DNA of 48,003 nucleotides from an uncultured Campylobacter sp. (GTDB taxonomy: Bacteria > Campylobacterota > Campylobacteria > Campylobacterales > Campylobacteraceae). The first letter of the stretch is position 1. Every line of letters starts with the position of its first letter. A program made the translations under genes and the position numbers. Location: positions 1-48,003 of the forward strand of contig NZ_CALKZP010000009.1 in the NCBI RefSeq assembly GCF_938002845.1, given 5' to 3'. This document shows, one piece after another, positions 25,673-34,237 of the stretch. Under the pieces are notes generated by a model. The model saw nothing but the letters and a program-made list of their open reading frames with translations. It was not told where the DNA came from and ran no database searches.

Positions 25673-26425
25673 ATGGATTATTTTCACGGCATCGCAATCA
25701 ATGCTAAAAAAGAAGTTCTAACAGACATGAGTAGTGTAACTAATACTACTGTAAATACTGTAAATAGTGGCGATGTAAGTAGCGGAGGCTTGGGTTATCC
25801 CTTTTTGCCTATCAATCCGTTCGCCGTTCGCGGCAGTTTTAGCAGCAATACGACGACAAATACGACCACTAAAACAAGCACTACGCATACTCATATATGG
25901 ACATTTCAGCTTAAGGGACAAGGTAAAGATTTGTTTAGAGCGGTTTTAGATAAAAATTTTTTGATTTTGGATGGCGATGAGATGGCTGGTTATGCCGAAA
26001 AAAATGGCGGTTATATCGATTGCGGTCTAACTAAAAACATAACTAGAAAAGTAAGCAATGAGGATCAATTCTGGGCTAATGCAGAAAGTTATAAACCCAG
26101 ATTTGATTATTATGTCGTCGGCTGCGGTACATTTATAGGTGGAATACTGCTATTTATATGTATATGTTATTTTCAAATACTTTATTTCGAGCTTTTGCCG
26201 TTTTTGGCATGTATTGGAAGTAGTTTTATTTTAACGTTCATGGTTTGCCGATCGATTTATAAAAATAAACGGCGTAAATATAAAAATATCCTAGCCGATA
26301 CGAAACGTTTTTTAGACGATTTTGAAAATCGTATCGCTAGCGAAAAAATAGATGAAGAAACGGGGTTAATCACAAAAGTAAGCCCGCAAGTCCAAATCGC
26401 CGAAACAACCCAAAAAGCGCAGTAA
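25673..26425 (+). CDS. unknown membrane protein, two helices, Thr/Asn-rich N-terminus
   Basis: This 250-residue protein was not recognised. Residues 20-75 are rich in Thr, Ser and Asn (SVTNTTVNTV, then NTTTNTTTKTSTTHTH). Residues 76-145 could form a small domain, starting IWTFQLKGQGKDLF. Two membrane helices follow (about 147-167 and 172-193), then a basic helix (KNKRRKYKNILADTKRF) and an acidic tail. The start has AAAGGA eight bases upstream; an in-frame ATG at 25622 beside the G8 tract would add 17 residues. The gene is visibly more AT-rich than its neighbours, and neither flanking gene is related, so it may be acquired. The G8 tract suggests variable expression. Confidence 0.7.
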   Translation: MDYFHGIAINAKKEVLTDMSSVTNTTVNTVNSGDVSSGGLGYPFLPINPFAVRGSFSSNTTTNTTTKTSTTHTHIWTFQLKGQGKDLFRAVLDKNFLILDGDEMAGYAEKNGGYIDCGLTKNITRKVSNEDQFWANAESYKPRFDYYVVGCGTFIGGILLFICICYFQILYFELLPFLACIGSSFILTFMVCRSIYKNKRRKYKNILADTKRFLDDFENRIASEKIDEETGLITKVSPQVQIAETTQKAQ

Positions 26426-26741
26426 ATAGAAATGAAGTAAAATTTAGTTTAATTGGAATTTGTATCAATTATTTCTAGACTGTTAAAATTTTACGTAAAA
26501 TAAAAGGCTTTTGGGCGCTCACATTCCAAAAGTTGCGTGTACGAGAAGATATTTTAGGTTTTATGCCTTTGAAATACGGGAGCGCTTTTGCGTACAGAAT
26601 AAAATTTAAAATTTGCACTCTGCATTTTGCTTCAAATTTTATAATGCAAGAGTTTTGGAAAGTAAAAAACTTCGGAAATCAGTGAAATTTTTAAATTCAT
26701 AGAATTCTAAAATTTATACTTCTTGTAAATTTAAATTATCG
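26426..26741. other. convergent intergenic region
   Basis: The spacer lies between the membrane-protein gene and the 3' end of cmoA. CTTTTGG (26508-26514) pairs with CCAAAAG (26526-26532). On the minus strand the hairpin is followed by CCTTTTATTTT, so it could be a weak terminator for cmoA, although it is 210 bases past the stop. The rest is AT-rich with no gene. Confidence 0.45.
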
Positions 26742-27446
26742 CTATTTAAACGCCGCGAAGCTCATAAAATTCGCCCATTTAAAAATACTCTCGACGCGCT
26801 TAAAGCCCGCGCTTAGCGCCAAGGCGCGGTTTTCTGCCTCGGTGTATGGCACGAGCACGTTTTCAAGCGCCTCGCGTTTTTGCGCGATTTCGTAGCGCGA
26901 GTAGCCCTGCGCGCGCTTGTAATCCTCGTAAATTTCGATCATCTGACGCGCGAGCGCAGGCTCTTCGTAGACGATCTTTTCGCTAAAGATCAAAACCCCG
27001 CCCTCGCGCAATCCGTCGTAAATTCTACTCACTAGTGCGGCGCGGCGCGGCGGTCTGATGAACTGCAGGGTGTAGTTTAAAATCATGGCGTCGCAGTCCG
27101 CGAGGCTCGCATCCAGCACGTCCGATACGCTAAGATCGAGCTTCGCGCCGAACGCCGCCGCCTTGGCGCGGGCGTTTTGTATCATCGCCTCCGAGCTGTC
27201 GATGCCGCACAGCCGCAGATCGGGGCGCAGCGCAAACAGCGCCAGCAGCGCGGTCGCAGTCGAGCAGCCAAGATCGATCACGCGCGCCTTTTGCGGCAGC
27301 ATCCGCGCCAAAAGCTCGCTGCTAAGCCGCGTGCTGGCCTCATAAAACGGCACGCTGCGCCCGATCATATCATCAAAAACCGACGCGACGCTGGCGTCAA
27401 ACTCAAACTGTTTTTTGATAGGCTCTTTAAAAATTTCGTCTTTCAT
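26742..27446 (-). CDS. cmoA: carboxy-S-adenosyl-L-methionine synthase CmoA
   Basis: This 234-residue protein matches CmoA, which makes carboxy-SAM from SAM and prephenate. CmoB then uses it to build 5-carboxymethoxyuridine at position 34 of certain tRNAs. Landmarks are FDASVASVFDDMIGRSVPFY, the SAM site VIDLGCSTATALLAL, IDSSEAMIQNA, LNYTLQFI and LIFSEKIVYE. Length is close to the E. coli protein (247). It stands alone, 937 bases upstream of the end of ribF. The CmoB partner is encoded at 41799-42692, about 14 kb away, so the pathway is complete in this window. Confidence 0.93.
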   Translation of the reverse strand: MKDEIFKEPIKKQFEFDASVASVFDDMIGRSVPFYEASTRLSSELLARMLPQKARVIDLGCSTATALLALFALRPDLRLCGIDSSEAMIQNARAKAAAFGAKLDLSVSDVLDASLADCDAMILNYTLQFIRPPRRAALVSRIYDGLREGGVLIFSEKIVYEEPALARQMIEIYEDYKRAQGYSRYEIAQKREALENVLVPYTEAENRALALSAGFKRVESIFKWANFMSFAAFK

Positions 27447-28383
27447 CCATTTCCTTTTAGTTTTGCTATTTACGCAGCACTCGATTTATACTTCCTACGC
27501 ATGCTAAACGCAGAATTCTCACGCCGTGCTTTCTGTACTTACGCGACACTCTATTTGCGACCGTTACGCATGGAATTTTTGCACTTAGTTTGCCCCGCGC
27601 GAAGCATGCCTAAATTTTAAACGTAGCATGAGCACTTTTGATGCAAGCGAGCTGTATCCCAGTTTGCGCCCAACTTCTAGCCCGGACACGCTCGATGCAT
27701 GATTAAATTTCACGTCTTGCTTGACAGACCCTAAAATTCCGCGCCGCGCAAATACATCCTTAAAATTTTGCGCCGTATTTAGCGGGCTTGGAATTTCTCA
27801 GAATTAAATTTTACGCCGCCAAATCTCGCACTGCCAAAACAGCTCCTTTAAATTCTTTAATTACGAACTTAAACTAAAAGCATAGCCAAAGCTATATTGG
27901 TAGAATTTCGCGCCCATTTTGCGATTTTACGCGCCGTAAAATGGAACCCGCTTAACAAAATCCAGCGTTTAGTTAGGCGCATAATTTAGCTGCTTGACTC
28001 TTGCTCGGCAGCTTAGCCCTGCTAAATTTTAAAGCTTTGCAGCGCAACTAAGATTTTTTATCACCCTCGATTCTCGGCGCAGCTTGCACTTGCCTCACCT
28101 TGCATGAGCCTAGGCCCAAGGTGCGTTAAAGCCATGTAGGCGGTACGTCGTTAAAATTTAACGACTTTTTATCGGCTTGCGCGCCGCTTTTGTGTACACT
28201 TCCCATATGGCATCGCAGACGCAGGCGGTGCACCAAGTATTCTCAGTGACAACGGGCGCACGACTTTTATACGGGACGACGCAGACGGCTCATTTAATGC
28301 GCCTAGATGCAAAACGCGGGCAGACACATCAAATTTCAAGCACACAGCTCACAAATTTCATCTTTAAGCTTACAAGCCGTAGA
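27447..28383. other. long intergenic region, possible structured RNA at right
   Basis: No protein gene is supported in 937 bases. The left part shows RAATTY words and TACGC-rich phrases (CTTCCTACGCATGC, CTTACGCGACAC, CGTTACGCATGG). The right part holds two hairpins, at 28096-28123 and 28147-28165, the latter followed by Ts. No plus-strand gene precedes them, so they could end a small RNA. Confidence 0.5.
28096..28170 (+). terminator. two hairpins ending in a T-run, orphan terminator
   Basis: CACCTTG (28096-28102) pairs with CAAGGTG (28117-28123), with GCCTAGGC inside. Then GTCGTTAAA and TTTAACGAC (28147-28165) form a near-continuous palindrome followed by TTTTT. The shape is that of an intrinsic terminator on the plus strand, but no plus-strand gene lies upstream. 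It may close an unannotated small RNA, or be a by-product of RAATTY palindromes. Confidence 0.4.
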
Positions 28384-29784
28384 TTAAAATTTGCGGCTTC
28401 GTAGTACCGCCTCCGCCTCTGAAACGTCTTTTAAAATCTGCTCTTTAAGCTGCGCTAGATCGCTAAATTTGCGATTTTCACGTAGGAACTTTATAAATTT
28501 CACGCAAGTAAATTTCGCGCCGCTGTTTTTGTCCGCAGCCTCTAAATTTTTATTTTCGGCGTCCAAGCTCTCGCTCGACGCAAAATTTTGTGTAGAAATT
28601 TCTACTGAATTACACGCCGAAATTTCATCTAAATTTTGCGCAAAATGTGCGGCTTGCCCCCCGCAGCACGGCGCGTAATCTTGCGCGGAATTTAAACCAG
28701 CCTCAAAGCCTTCAAAGTCCCCTAAAATGTGCGTTTCAATCGCAAAAGCTCCGTCGGTGCTGAGCCTGTGCCCCAAGAAGCTCACGCTTGCAAATTCCTT
28801 GCTTCCGGCGCGTGCTAGGCTCGCATACACGCCGCTTTTTGGTATAAAATAGCCGCTCGCATCAAGATTTAGCGTCGCTACGAACTCTCGCACCCCGCGC
28901 CCCTGACCGCGCACTACGCGTCCGCAGATCTCGTAATTTCGCCCCAAAAGCTCCGCCGCCTCTTCGCACCGGCCGCGCGATAAAAGCTCTTTGATCCTGC
29001 TTGAATGTACGCCGCCGCCGCTTAAGCAAAACTCCCCTACGACGCAGGTTTGTCTGCGAAATTCGCGCCTTAAAAACTCCACGCCCCACGCCCGATCACG
29101 CCCAAATCTAAAGTCCTCGCCGACGACAATTTTTTGTAAATTTATGAAATTCTGCCTTAAAAGTGCGATAAATTCGCCTCCGCTAAGGCTTTTGATAGCG
29201 CGTAGATCGCAATAAAAAATCTTTTTGTTCGTAAATGCCTGCCGCGACGCAAAAGGGGTGAGCTTCGTGCCACCACCTGCTAGGATTACGATTATTGCGC
29301 CTTGCTCGCCTAGGCGCTCAAATAATTTTTGATGTCCAAGGTGCATGCCGTCGAAGTTACCGATCGCTACGGCGTGCACATTATCGCGGTTTGCGCCTTG
29401 CAGCGTTGCGAAAATCTCGCCTCGTGCGAACTGCTCGCTTAGGCGCGCACGCAGCACTTCCGCACAAGCAGGAAGCGCGCTTTGAGCCTGCACGTCTACG
29501 TCATTGCTGCAAGCGTCGTTATAAGCCGTTTTACTGCCAAAAGTCGTTTCATTTCTGCAAGAGGTGTCGGTGTCTGCTTCATCTGCGCGGTGCGCATTGC
29601 TGGTTTTATTTTCACTGAACTCTTGCTTTGTACGTTTGATATTTTGAGATGAATTTTCTCCATTGCTTGTGGAATTCTGTTCCGTAAAATTTTTCAAGTT
29701 GGAATTCTGCGATACGAAATTTTGCTCTTTAAAATTCCGTAGCGAAGCCTCTGTATGGTCTTTACATGATTTTTGATTAGCCAT
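28384..29784 (-). CDS. ribF: riboflavin kinase/FAD synthetase RibF with two inserts
   Basis: The protein has 466 residues against roughly 280-310 for typical RibF. The FAD synthetase domain begins near 133 with VAIGNFDGMHLGHQKL, then VGEDFRFGRDRAWGVEFLRR and SSRIKELLSRG. The riboflavin kinase domain runs from about 283, with GRVVRGQGRGVREFVATLNL, and its end is KFIKFLRENRKFSDLAQLKEQI. Residues 1-130 are an Asn/Ser/Glu-rich extension, and about 360-425 are a low-complexity insert inside the kinase domain. No internal start upstream of the domain is attractive, and the ATG overlaps the lipocalin stop (TAATG), so the extension is probably translated. It makes FMN and FAD. The insert is discussed as a finding. 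Confidence 0.88.
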   Translation of the reverse strand: MANQKSCKDHTEASLRNFKEQNFVSQNSNLKNFTEQNSTSNGENSSQNIKRTKQEFSENKTSNAHRADEADTDTSCRNETTFGSKTAYNDACSNDVDVQAQSALPACAEVLRARLSEQFARGEIFATLQGANRDNVHAVAIGNFDGMHLGHQKLFERLGEQGAIIVILAGGGTKLTPFASRQAFTNKKIFYCDLRAIKSLSGGEFIALLRQNFINLQKIVVGEDFRFGRDRAWGVEFLRREFRRQTCVVGEFCLSGGGVHSSRIKELLSRGRCEEAAELLGRNYEICGRVVRGQGRGVREFVATLNLDASGYFIPKSGVYASLARAGSKEFASVSFLGHRLSTDGAFAIETHILGDFEGFEAGLNSAQDYAPCCGGQAAHFAQNLDEISACNSVEISTQNFASSESLDAENKNLEAADKNSGAKFTCVKFIKFLRENRKFSDLAQLKEQILKDVSEAEAVLRSRKF

Positions 29785-30299
29785 TACTTTTGCTTCGTCC
29801 AGATAATTTTTTTGGTGTCGTAACCGCTATGCTTCGCCTTTTTGAGATATAGGATGCGGATCGGCTCGGGCAGGGTTTTGGTGCGCGAGAGGATGTAAAG
29901 CTCGCTCGTATCGGCGCCGAAGATCAGGGCGTAACGATAGTCGCCGTCCACCTGCGCCACGCGGTAGAGGGAGTCGGAAATCAGACCTTTTTGATAGAGC
30001 AGACCTACGTTTTTATCGCCCGCGAACTCCAACACGTGCTGCTCGTTTTCGATTTTACCTGAGCTTGTTTTGGCGGTTTTTAAAAGATTGATCGTGGAGT
30101 TTTTATCGATAAAGCACTCGTATGCGGTGTTTTGCAGATCGTCGTCGCTGCCCTTCATACGGGCGATCTCATACCAGCCGCCGCTAAATTTAGCTATGTC
30201 GAAGTTTTTTACCAGCGGCGCTTTGGGGTTTAAGCTTTTAACGCATGAGCCCAAAAATAGCGCGCAAAACGCCAATATAATTAAGTTTTTAAATTTCAT
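29784..30299 (-). CDS. outer-membrane lipocalin lipoprotein (Blc-like)
   Basis: This 171-residue protein has a lipoprotein signal ending in LGSC at Cys19. The mature part is lipocalin-like: KFSGGWYEIARMKGSDD holds the GxW motif, then YRVAQVDGDYRYALIFG and ELYILSRTKTLPEPI. Bacterial lipocalins (Blc) bind lipids or fatty acids at the outer membrane under stress. A lipoprotein gene occupies the same neighbourhood in C. jejuni (after tlyA and ribF). It overlaps tlyA by 11 bases and ribF by one, so it is translated from the same message. Confidence 0.86.
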   Translation of the reverse strand: MKFKNLIILAFCALFLGSCVKSLNPKAPLVKNFDIAKFSGGWYEIARMKGSDDDLQNTAYECFIDKNSTINLLKTAKTSSGKIENEQHVLEFAGDKNVGLLYQKGLISDSLYRVAQVDGDYRYALIFGADTSELYILSRTKTLPEPIRILYLKKAKHSGYDTKKIIWTKQK

Positions 30300-31509
30300 C
30301 GTTCATCCTTTTTAGAAGATAGAAAAATTCCCTATTTCCCTCTTTACCCGTGATTTTGCAGGCGCTAGCGTACAGTACAGTAAGCCCCAGCTCGGCGCAT
30401 AGTCGCTCAAATTTCGCCCGTGCGGCGCGCACTGCTTTTTCGTCCCTGAGCACGCCTTTTTTATTTCGCTTGATCTCCGTGCCGACTTCAAATTGCGGCT
30501 TAAATAGCACGATGAGAGCGCTTTTTGCGAGGCTCGCGAGACTTTTTAGGATCAAATTTAGCGAGATGAAGCTCACGTCGCAGGTGATGAGATCAAATTT
30601 TTTCTCGCTTTCAAACTCCCTGATGTCGGTGTTTTCGCGCACAATCACGCGAGGATCGCGCCGCAAAATTTCGCTTAGCTGCGAGCTGCCGACGTCAAGC
30701 GCGGTCACGCTCTTTGCACCGCGCTGCAGTAAAATCTGCACGAACCCGCCAGTGCTGCTGCCCACGTCCAAAACATCGACTTCCGCTAAATTTAAAATAT
30801 CTTTTTGCGAGGGTTCTGCTTGCATAGGCTCCGCGCCGCTTTCGTTGCGGCATGCGCCCGCCTTGCCGCCCGATTTGGAGGCTTCTGCCGCATTTGAAAT
30901 CTCTGCCGTCTCGGCGCCTGCGTTCGTTTGCAAAAGTCCTGCCGTTTCGGCTCCTGTGCTCGTCTGTAAAAATTCCACCGTTTGCTTGCCTGCACCGGTT
31001 TGCAAAAGCTCAGCAGTCTCGGCGCTAGTTTTTGCGGTACGGATTGCTGCGACATCTACTTTTGCGATCTTTGTCGTCGCGGCAGCCGCGCTTGGAATTT
31101 TAGTCGCTTCGTCCGCGCCTAAAATTTTATCCGTAGCCGCAAAATCTGCACTTGAAATTTGCGTCGTTACTGCGCCCGCTCTTTGCGTTGCTACCGATTT
31201 GCTATCTGCGCTCTTCGCGCCGCTGCACGGCTTTGAAATTTCTGCCGCCGAGTTAGGCAAATTTGCGTCGCAGTTTGCCAAAAGCCCATTTTCGGCGAGT
31301 TCGTCCAAAAAGCCTGCAAGCTTGAGCGCGCCCCTGCTTACGTAAATTTGCTCGGCAGTACTGATTTCGCCGCTCTGCTCGGGCGCTATCTGCGCGGAGG
31401 GTCTGTTTTGCACGGCGCCTCGCAGCAAAATTTTATCCTGCTTTATCAGCGCGGCAGCCTGATTTCTGCTGATTTTAAGCGTGTTTGCGACGAGCAGATC
31501 AAATCTCAT
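30289..31509 (-). CDS. tlyA: TlyA family rRNA 2'-O-methyltransferase/hemolysin with large insert
   Basis: The protein has 406 residues from ATG 31509; the family norm is about 250. An S4 RNA-binding domain (about 1-60, MRFDLLVANTLKISRNQAA) is followed by an insert of about 160 residues (79-238), then the FtsJ-like methyltransferase core starting VDVLDVGSSTGGFVQILLQ and ending in CKITGKEGNREFFYLLKR. Removing the insert restores normal length. The Ala/Thr/Ser-rich insert includes a 12-residue tandem repeat, for example TVEFLQTSTGAE. TlyA methylates 16S and 23S rRNA in other bacteria and affects capreomycin sensitivity. The ATG overlaps the preceding stop; a GTG 18 bases upstream lacks support. 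Confidence 0.88.
   Translation of the reverse strand: MRFDLLVANTLKISRNQAAALIKQDKILLRGAVQNRPSAQIAPEQSGEISTAEQIYVSRGALKLAGFLDELAENGLLANCDANLPNSAAEISKPCSGAKSADSKSVATQRAGAVTTQISSADFAATDKILGADEATKIPSAAAATTKIAKVDVAAIRTAKTSAETAELLQTGAGKQTVEFLQTSTGAETAGLLQTNAGAETAEISNAAEASKSGGKAGACRNESGAEPMQAEPSQKDILNLAEVDVLDVGSSTGGFVQILLQRGAKSVTALDVGSSQLSEILRRDPRVIVRENTDIREFESEKKFDLITCDVSFISLNLILKSLASLAKSALIVLFKPQFEVGTEIKRNKKGVLRDEKAVRAARAKFERLCAELGLTVLYASACKITGKEGNREFFYLLKRMNDEI
30901..31039 (-). repeat. 36-bp tandem repeat in tlyA insert
   Basis: Three full copies (30901-30936, 30937-30972, 30973-31008) and a partial fourth (to 31039) are present. Each encodes a 12-mer of the type T-A/V-E/G-L/F-LQT-x-x-G-x-x. Divergence between copies is moderate. 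The unit keeps the reading frame. Confidence 0.85.
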
Positions 31510-32093
31510 TTTGTCTTTTCTCCGCACCGCGATGAAATTTTAAAGCTCATGCAATTTTTGCGCGAGCTTGAGTTTAAAATTTTATCGCGCATAGCAAAGT
31601 CGCGTGCAGCAGTGCCGCAAGGCTCAAATTTTAGCCCGCACTGCGCCGCAAATTTAGCCATACTGCGCGTTGCAAATTTCGGCTCGCCGTGCGTTGCAAA
31701 TTTTATCTTGCCGCTAGCGAAAATTTTAAAATTTTTCCTATCGGCACAGTGTTTTAGCGCCGCAAAATTTGAGATATTCTTGCTTGCGGCCGCACCTATC
31801 GACATCGCGCTCGCCGTTTTAGCGCCGCGGCAAGCGGAGCTCGCACGCTTAGCAGAAACCGCCTCCCTGTCTGCCGCTTTTGCGCAGACCTCAAAGCCTG
31901 ACGATACCGCGCCGACCGCTTGATTTGATATCCTCGCTTCTAGCGGCAAATTTACCGCTTCCTCACACTCTTTAAAATTTTTAAAATTCTCGCGCCTTGT
32001 AAAAGATATAAGCGCCGCAGGACGGAGGTTGCTTTTAAAATTTAACCTCGCGCCGTTTGAGTACGGGTTTAGCGCCAAGCAAAAAACCTTCAC
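31506..32093 (-). CDS. orphan repeat-rich ORF coupled to ligA and tlyA
   Basis: This is a 195-codon frame filling the gap between ligA and tlyA exactly. Its GTG start overlaps the ligA stop as GTGA, and its TGA overlaps the tlyA start as ATGA. It is unlike any family that I know: basic, Lys/Phe/Ala-rich, with repeats such as KIKFATHGEPKFATRS and MAKFAAQ. The DNA is made of CGTTGCAAATTT-type units as in the spacers. Perfect coupling at both ends favours translation, but the composition could equally be repeat DNA left open by chance. The opposite strand is also open here (31348-31923), which weakens the case. Confidence 0.35.
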   Translation of the reverse strand: MKVFCLALNPYSNGARLNFKSNLRPAALISFTRRENFKNFKECEEAVNLPLEARISNQAVGAVSSGFEVCAKAADREAVSAKRASSACRGAKTASAMSIGAAASKNISNFAALKHCADRKNFKIFASGKIKFATHGEPKFATRSMAKFAAQCGLKFEPCGTAARDFAMRDKILNSSSRKNCMSFKISSRCGEKTK

Positions 32094-34096
32094 TCGCCGC
32101 TCTCCGCGAGCGTTTGGGGCTCGCTCTTGCCGGGTGAATTCGTGTCGGTCGTCGCCAGGCTCGCGAGCGCTTCAAACTCGCTCTCGTCGATCACCCGCAC
32201 GCCAAGCGAGCGAGCTTTTTGTAGCTTGGAGCCCGCTTCTGCGCCTGCAAGCACGAAGTCGGTCTTGGCAGATACCGAGCCCTGCACCTTCGCGCCCATA
32301 GCCAAAAGCCTGGCCTTAAACTCGTCGCGCGGACGGCTGAGCGTGCCGGTGATGACGACGCTGCGGTCCGTGAAAGCGCTTTTAGTGGTCTGCATCTCGG
32401 GCGCGCGCGGCGTGATGATTTCGCTTAGATTTAGAATTTTTTCGCGATTTATCTTGCAAAACTCCGCTAGGCTCCTTGCCATCGCCTCTCCAAAGCCCTC
32501 CAGCCGCAGAATTTCATCCTCGCTCGCATCCAGCCAATCCTGCCCGAATGCCGCGGCGATCTTGCGCGCGGCCACCTCGCCGATGTGCTCGATCCCCAAA
32601 GAAGCGATGAAGCGCTCAAGCGGCGCGTTTTTGCTCGCATTTATCGCGCTCAAAAGATTTGAAATTTTTTTATCCGCAAAGCCCTCAAGATCCGCCAAAT
32701 CCTGCGCGCCGAGGGCGTAAATGTCGCCGATCTTTGAAATTTTACCGCTTTCAAAAAGTTGCGTGATCGTTGCATCGCTTAGCCCTTCGATATTCATGCA
32801 TTTTTTGGAGCAGAAATAGATCAGCGAGCCTATCACGCGCGCCTTGCAATCGAGGTTTTGACACTTTATGAGCGCGCCTTCGTCAAGCAGCCTTTCGCCG
32901 CAAACCGGGCAGCGATCCGGGCGCGAAATTTCGCTCTGTGTGCCGTCTCTGCGCTGTTTATAAACGCTCGTGATCTTCGGGATCACGTCGCCGCTGCGAA
33001 TGATGCCTACGAAATCGTTTTTCATCAGCCCTAGCCGCGCGATCTCGTCGAAATTATGAAGCGTCGCGTTTGAAACGTTCGCGCCGTCGATATTTACGCT
33101 ATCTACGACGGCTACGGGGGTGACTGCGCCGGTGCGGCCGACCTGCAGATTGATCTCGCGCAGCCGCGTTACCTTTTCGACCGCGGGGAATTTGTACGCG
33201 ACCATAAAGCGCGGAAATTTCACCGTATAGCCCATCTGTGCGCACTTTGAAAGTTCATTTACGCGGATTACCATGCCGTCTAGCATAAGATCTTTGCTCG
33301 CGCGCATGTTATGCAGCGCCTCGTATGCGCTCCTGATCTCGCTTACGCCCGTGCAGATACGGCAAAACTCGTCGCGCAAAAAGCCGAGACTGCGCACGAA
33401 CTCCATTATCTGCGAGTGCAGCGCAAAGCTTAACGAATGCTCGCCGACCCCCCACGGGATAAATTTTAACTTCCGCTTCGCTACGATCGCGCTATCCAGC
33501 TGCCTCAGGCTGCCTGCGGCGGCGTTGCGCGGGTTTGAAAACAAGCTCTCGCCGTTTGCGGCGCGCTCGTCGTTTAGCGCGTCAAAATCGCTCTTTGCGA
33601 TCAGCGTCTCGCCGCGGATCTCGATCCTTCCCTCGTATGGGATCTGAAGCGGCACCGATTTGATCGCTCTTGCGTTTTGCGTTACGTCCTCGCCTATAAG
33701 CCCGTCGCCGCGCGTCGCCGCGCTTATCAGCACGCCGCCTTCGTAGGTCAAATTTAAGCTCGCGCCGTCAAATTTCGGCTCGACGTAAAACTGCGCGCCG
33801 CCCTTCTCGCCGCGAGCTAGCCACGCCAAAAGGTCCGCGTCGTCGAAAATATCCTCCATCGACCACATCTGCGCGCCGTGAGCGAGTTTGGAAAAGCCCT
33901 CGCTGATCGCGCCTCCGATGCGCCTTGTGGGCGAGTACGGCAGCGCGAGCTCGGGGTTTTGCTCCTCGAATTTCTCCGCTTGCGAATAAAGCTCGTCGTA
34001 CTCCTCGTCGCTTGCGATCGGCTTATCGTCGGTGTAATATGCCCGCGCCCACGCATTTAGCGTATCTACGGCGGATCTGTATTCATCGTAATTCAT
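32090..34096 (-). CDS. ligA: NAD-dependent DNA ligase LigA
   Basis: This 668-residue protein has the full LigA domain order. The adenylation domain carries EPKFDGASL with the reactive Lys108, and an NTase core with RGDGLIGEDVTQN. The OB domain includes VGRTGAVTPVA. The zinc finger reads CPVCGERL, then KCQNLDC and CSKKCM. A helix-hairpin-helix region follows (LEGFADKKISNLL, FIASLGIEHIGEVAA), and a C-terminal BRCT domain (VVITGTLSRPRDEFKARL). Length is normal (E. coli 671). It is essential for joining Okazaki fragments. It has no low-complexity insert, unlike its neighbours. 141 bases separate it from kdsB. Confidence 0.97.
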   Translation of the reverse strand: MNYDEYRSAVDTLNAWARAYYTDDKPIASDEEYDELYSQAEKFEEQNPELALPYSPTRRIGGAISEGFSKLAHGAQMWSMEDIFDDADLLAWLARGEKGGAQFYVEPKFDGASLNLTYEGGVLISAATRGDGLIGEDVTQNARAIKSVPLQIPYEGRIEIRGETLIAKSDFDALNDERAANGESLFSNPRNAAAGSLRQLDSAIVAKRKLKFIPWGVGEHSLSFALHSQIMEFVRSLGFLRDEFCRICTGVSEIRSAYEALHNMRASKDLMLDGMVIRVNELSKCAQMGYTVKFPRFMVAYKFPAVEKVTRLREINLQVGRTGAVTPVAVVDSVNIDGANVSNATLHNFDEIARLGLMKNDFVGIIRSGDVIPKITSVYKQRRDGTQSEISRPDRCPVCGERLLDEGALIKCQNLDCKARVIGSLIYFCSKKCMNIEGLSDATITQLFESGKISKIGDIYALGAQDLADLEGFADKKISNLLSAINASKNAPLERFIASLGIEHIGEVAARKIAAAFGQDWLDASEDEILRLEGFGEAMARSLAEFCKINREKILNLSEIITPRAPEMQTTKSAFTDRSVVITGTLSRPRDEFKARLLAMGAKVQGSVSAKTDFVLAGAEAGSKLQKARSLGVRVIDESEFEALASLATTDTNSPGKSEPQTLAESGE

Positions 34097-34237
34097 CTTG
34101 CGCTCGCATCTTTAAATTTTAAAATTCCGCGCGCCGTTAAAATTCCGCATTCCGCTAAAATTTTACGTTGCGCTAGAATTTTACGCTCCGCGGCGGCCCC
34201 CCACGCCCCAAACGCTGCGGTGCATAACGAGTAAATT

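Noticed and set aside
27177..27620. 147-codon plus-strand frame across the 5' end of cmoA
   Set aside because: Mostly antisense to cmoA with Arg/Ala-rich shadow composition; no start signal.
30350..31345. 331-codon open frame on the plus strand opposite tlyA
   Set aside because: It is antisense to a conserved gene and is open only because the low-complexity insert lacks reverse-strand stops; no ribosome binding site or family match.
31348..31923. 191-codon plus-strand frame opposite the orphan ORF and tlyA start
   Set aside because: No ribosome binding site, overlaps the conserved tlyA start; the minus-strand frame has coupling at both ends.
34190..34206. C6 run between kdsB and ligA, and C6 runs within ribF and ligA
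   Set aside because: Six bases is too short to call a phase-variable tract and the genes are housekeeping.
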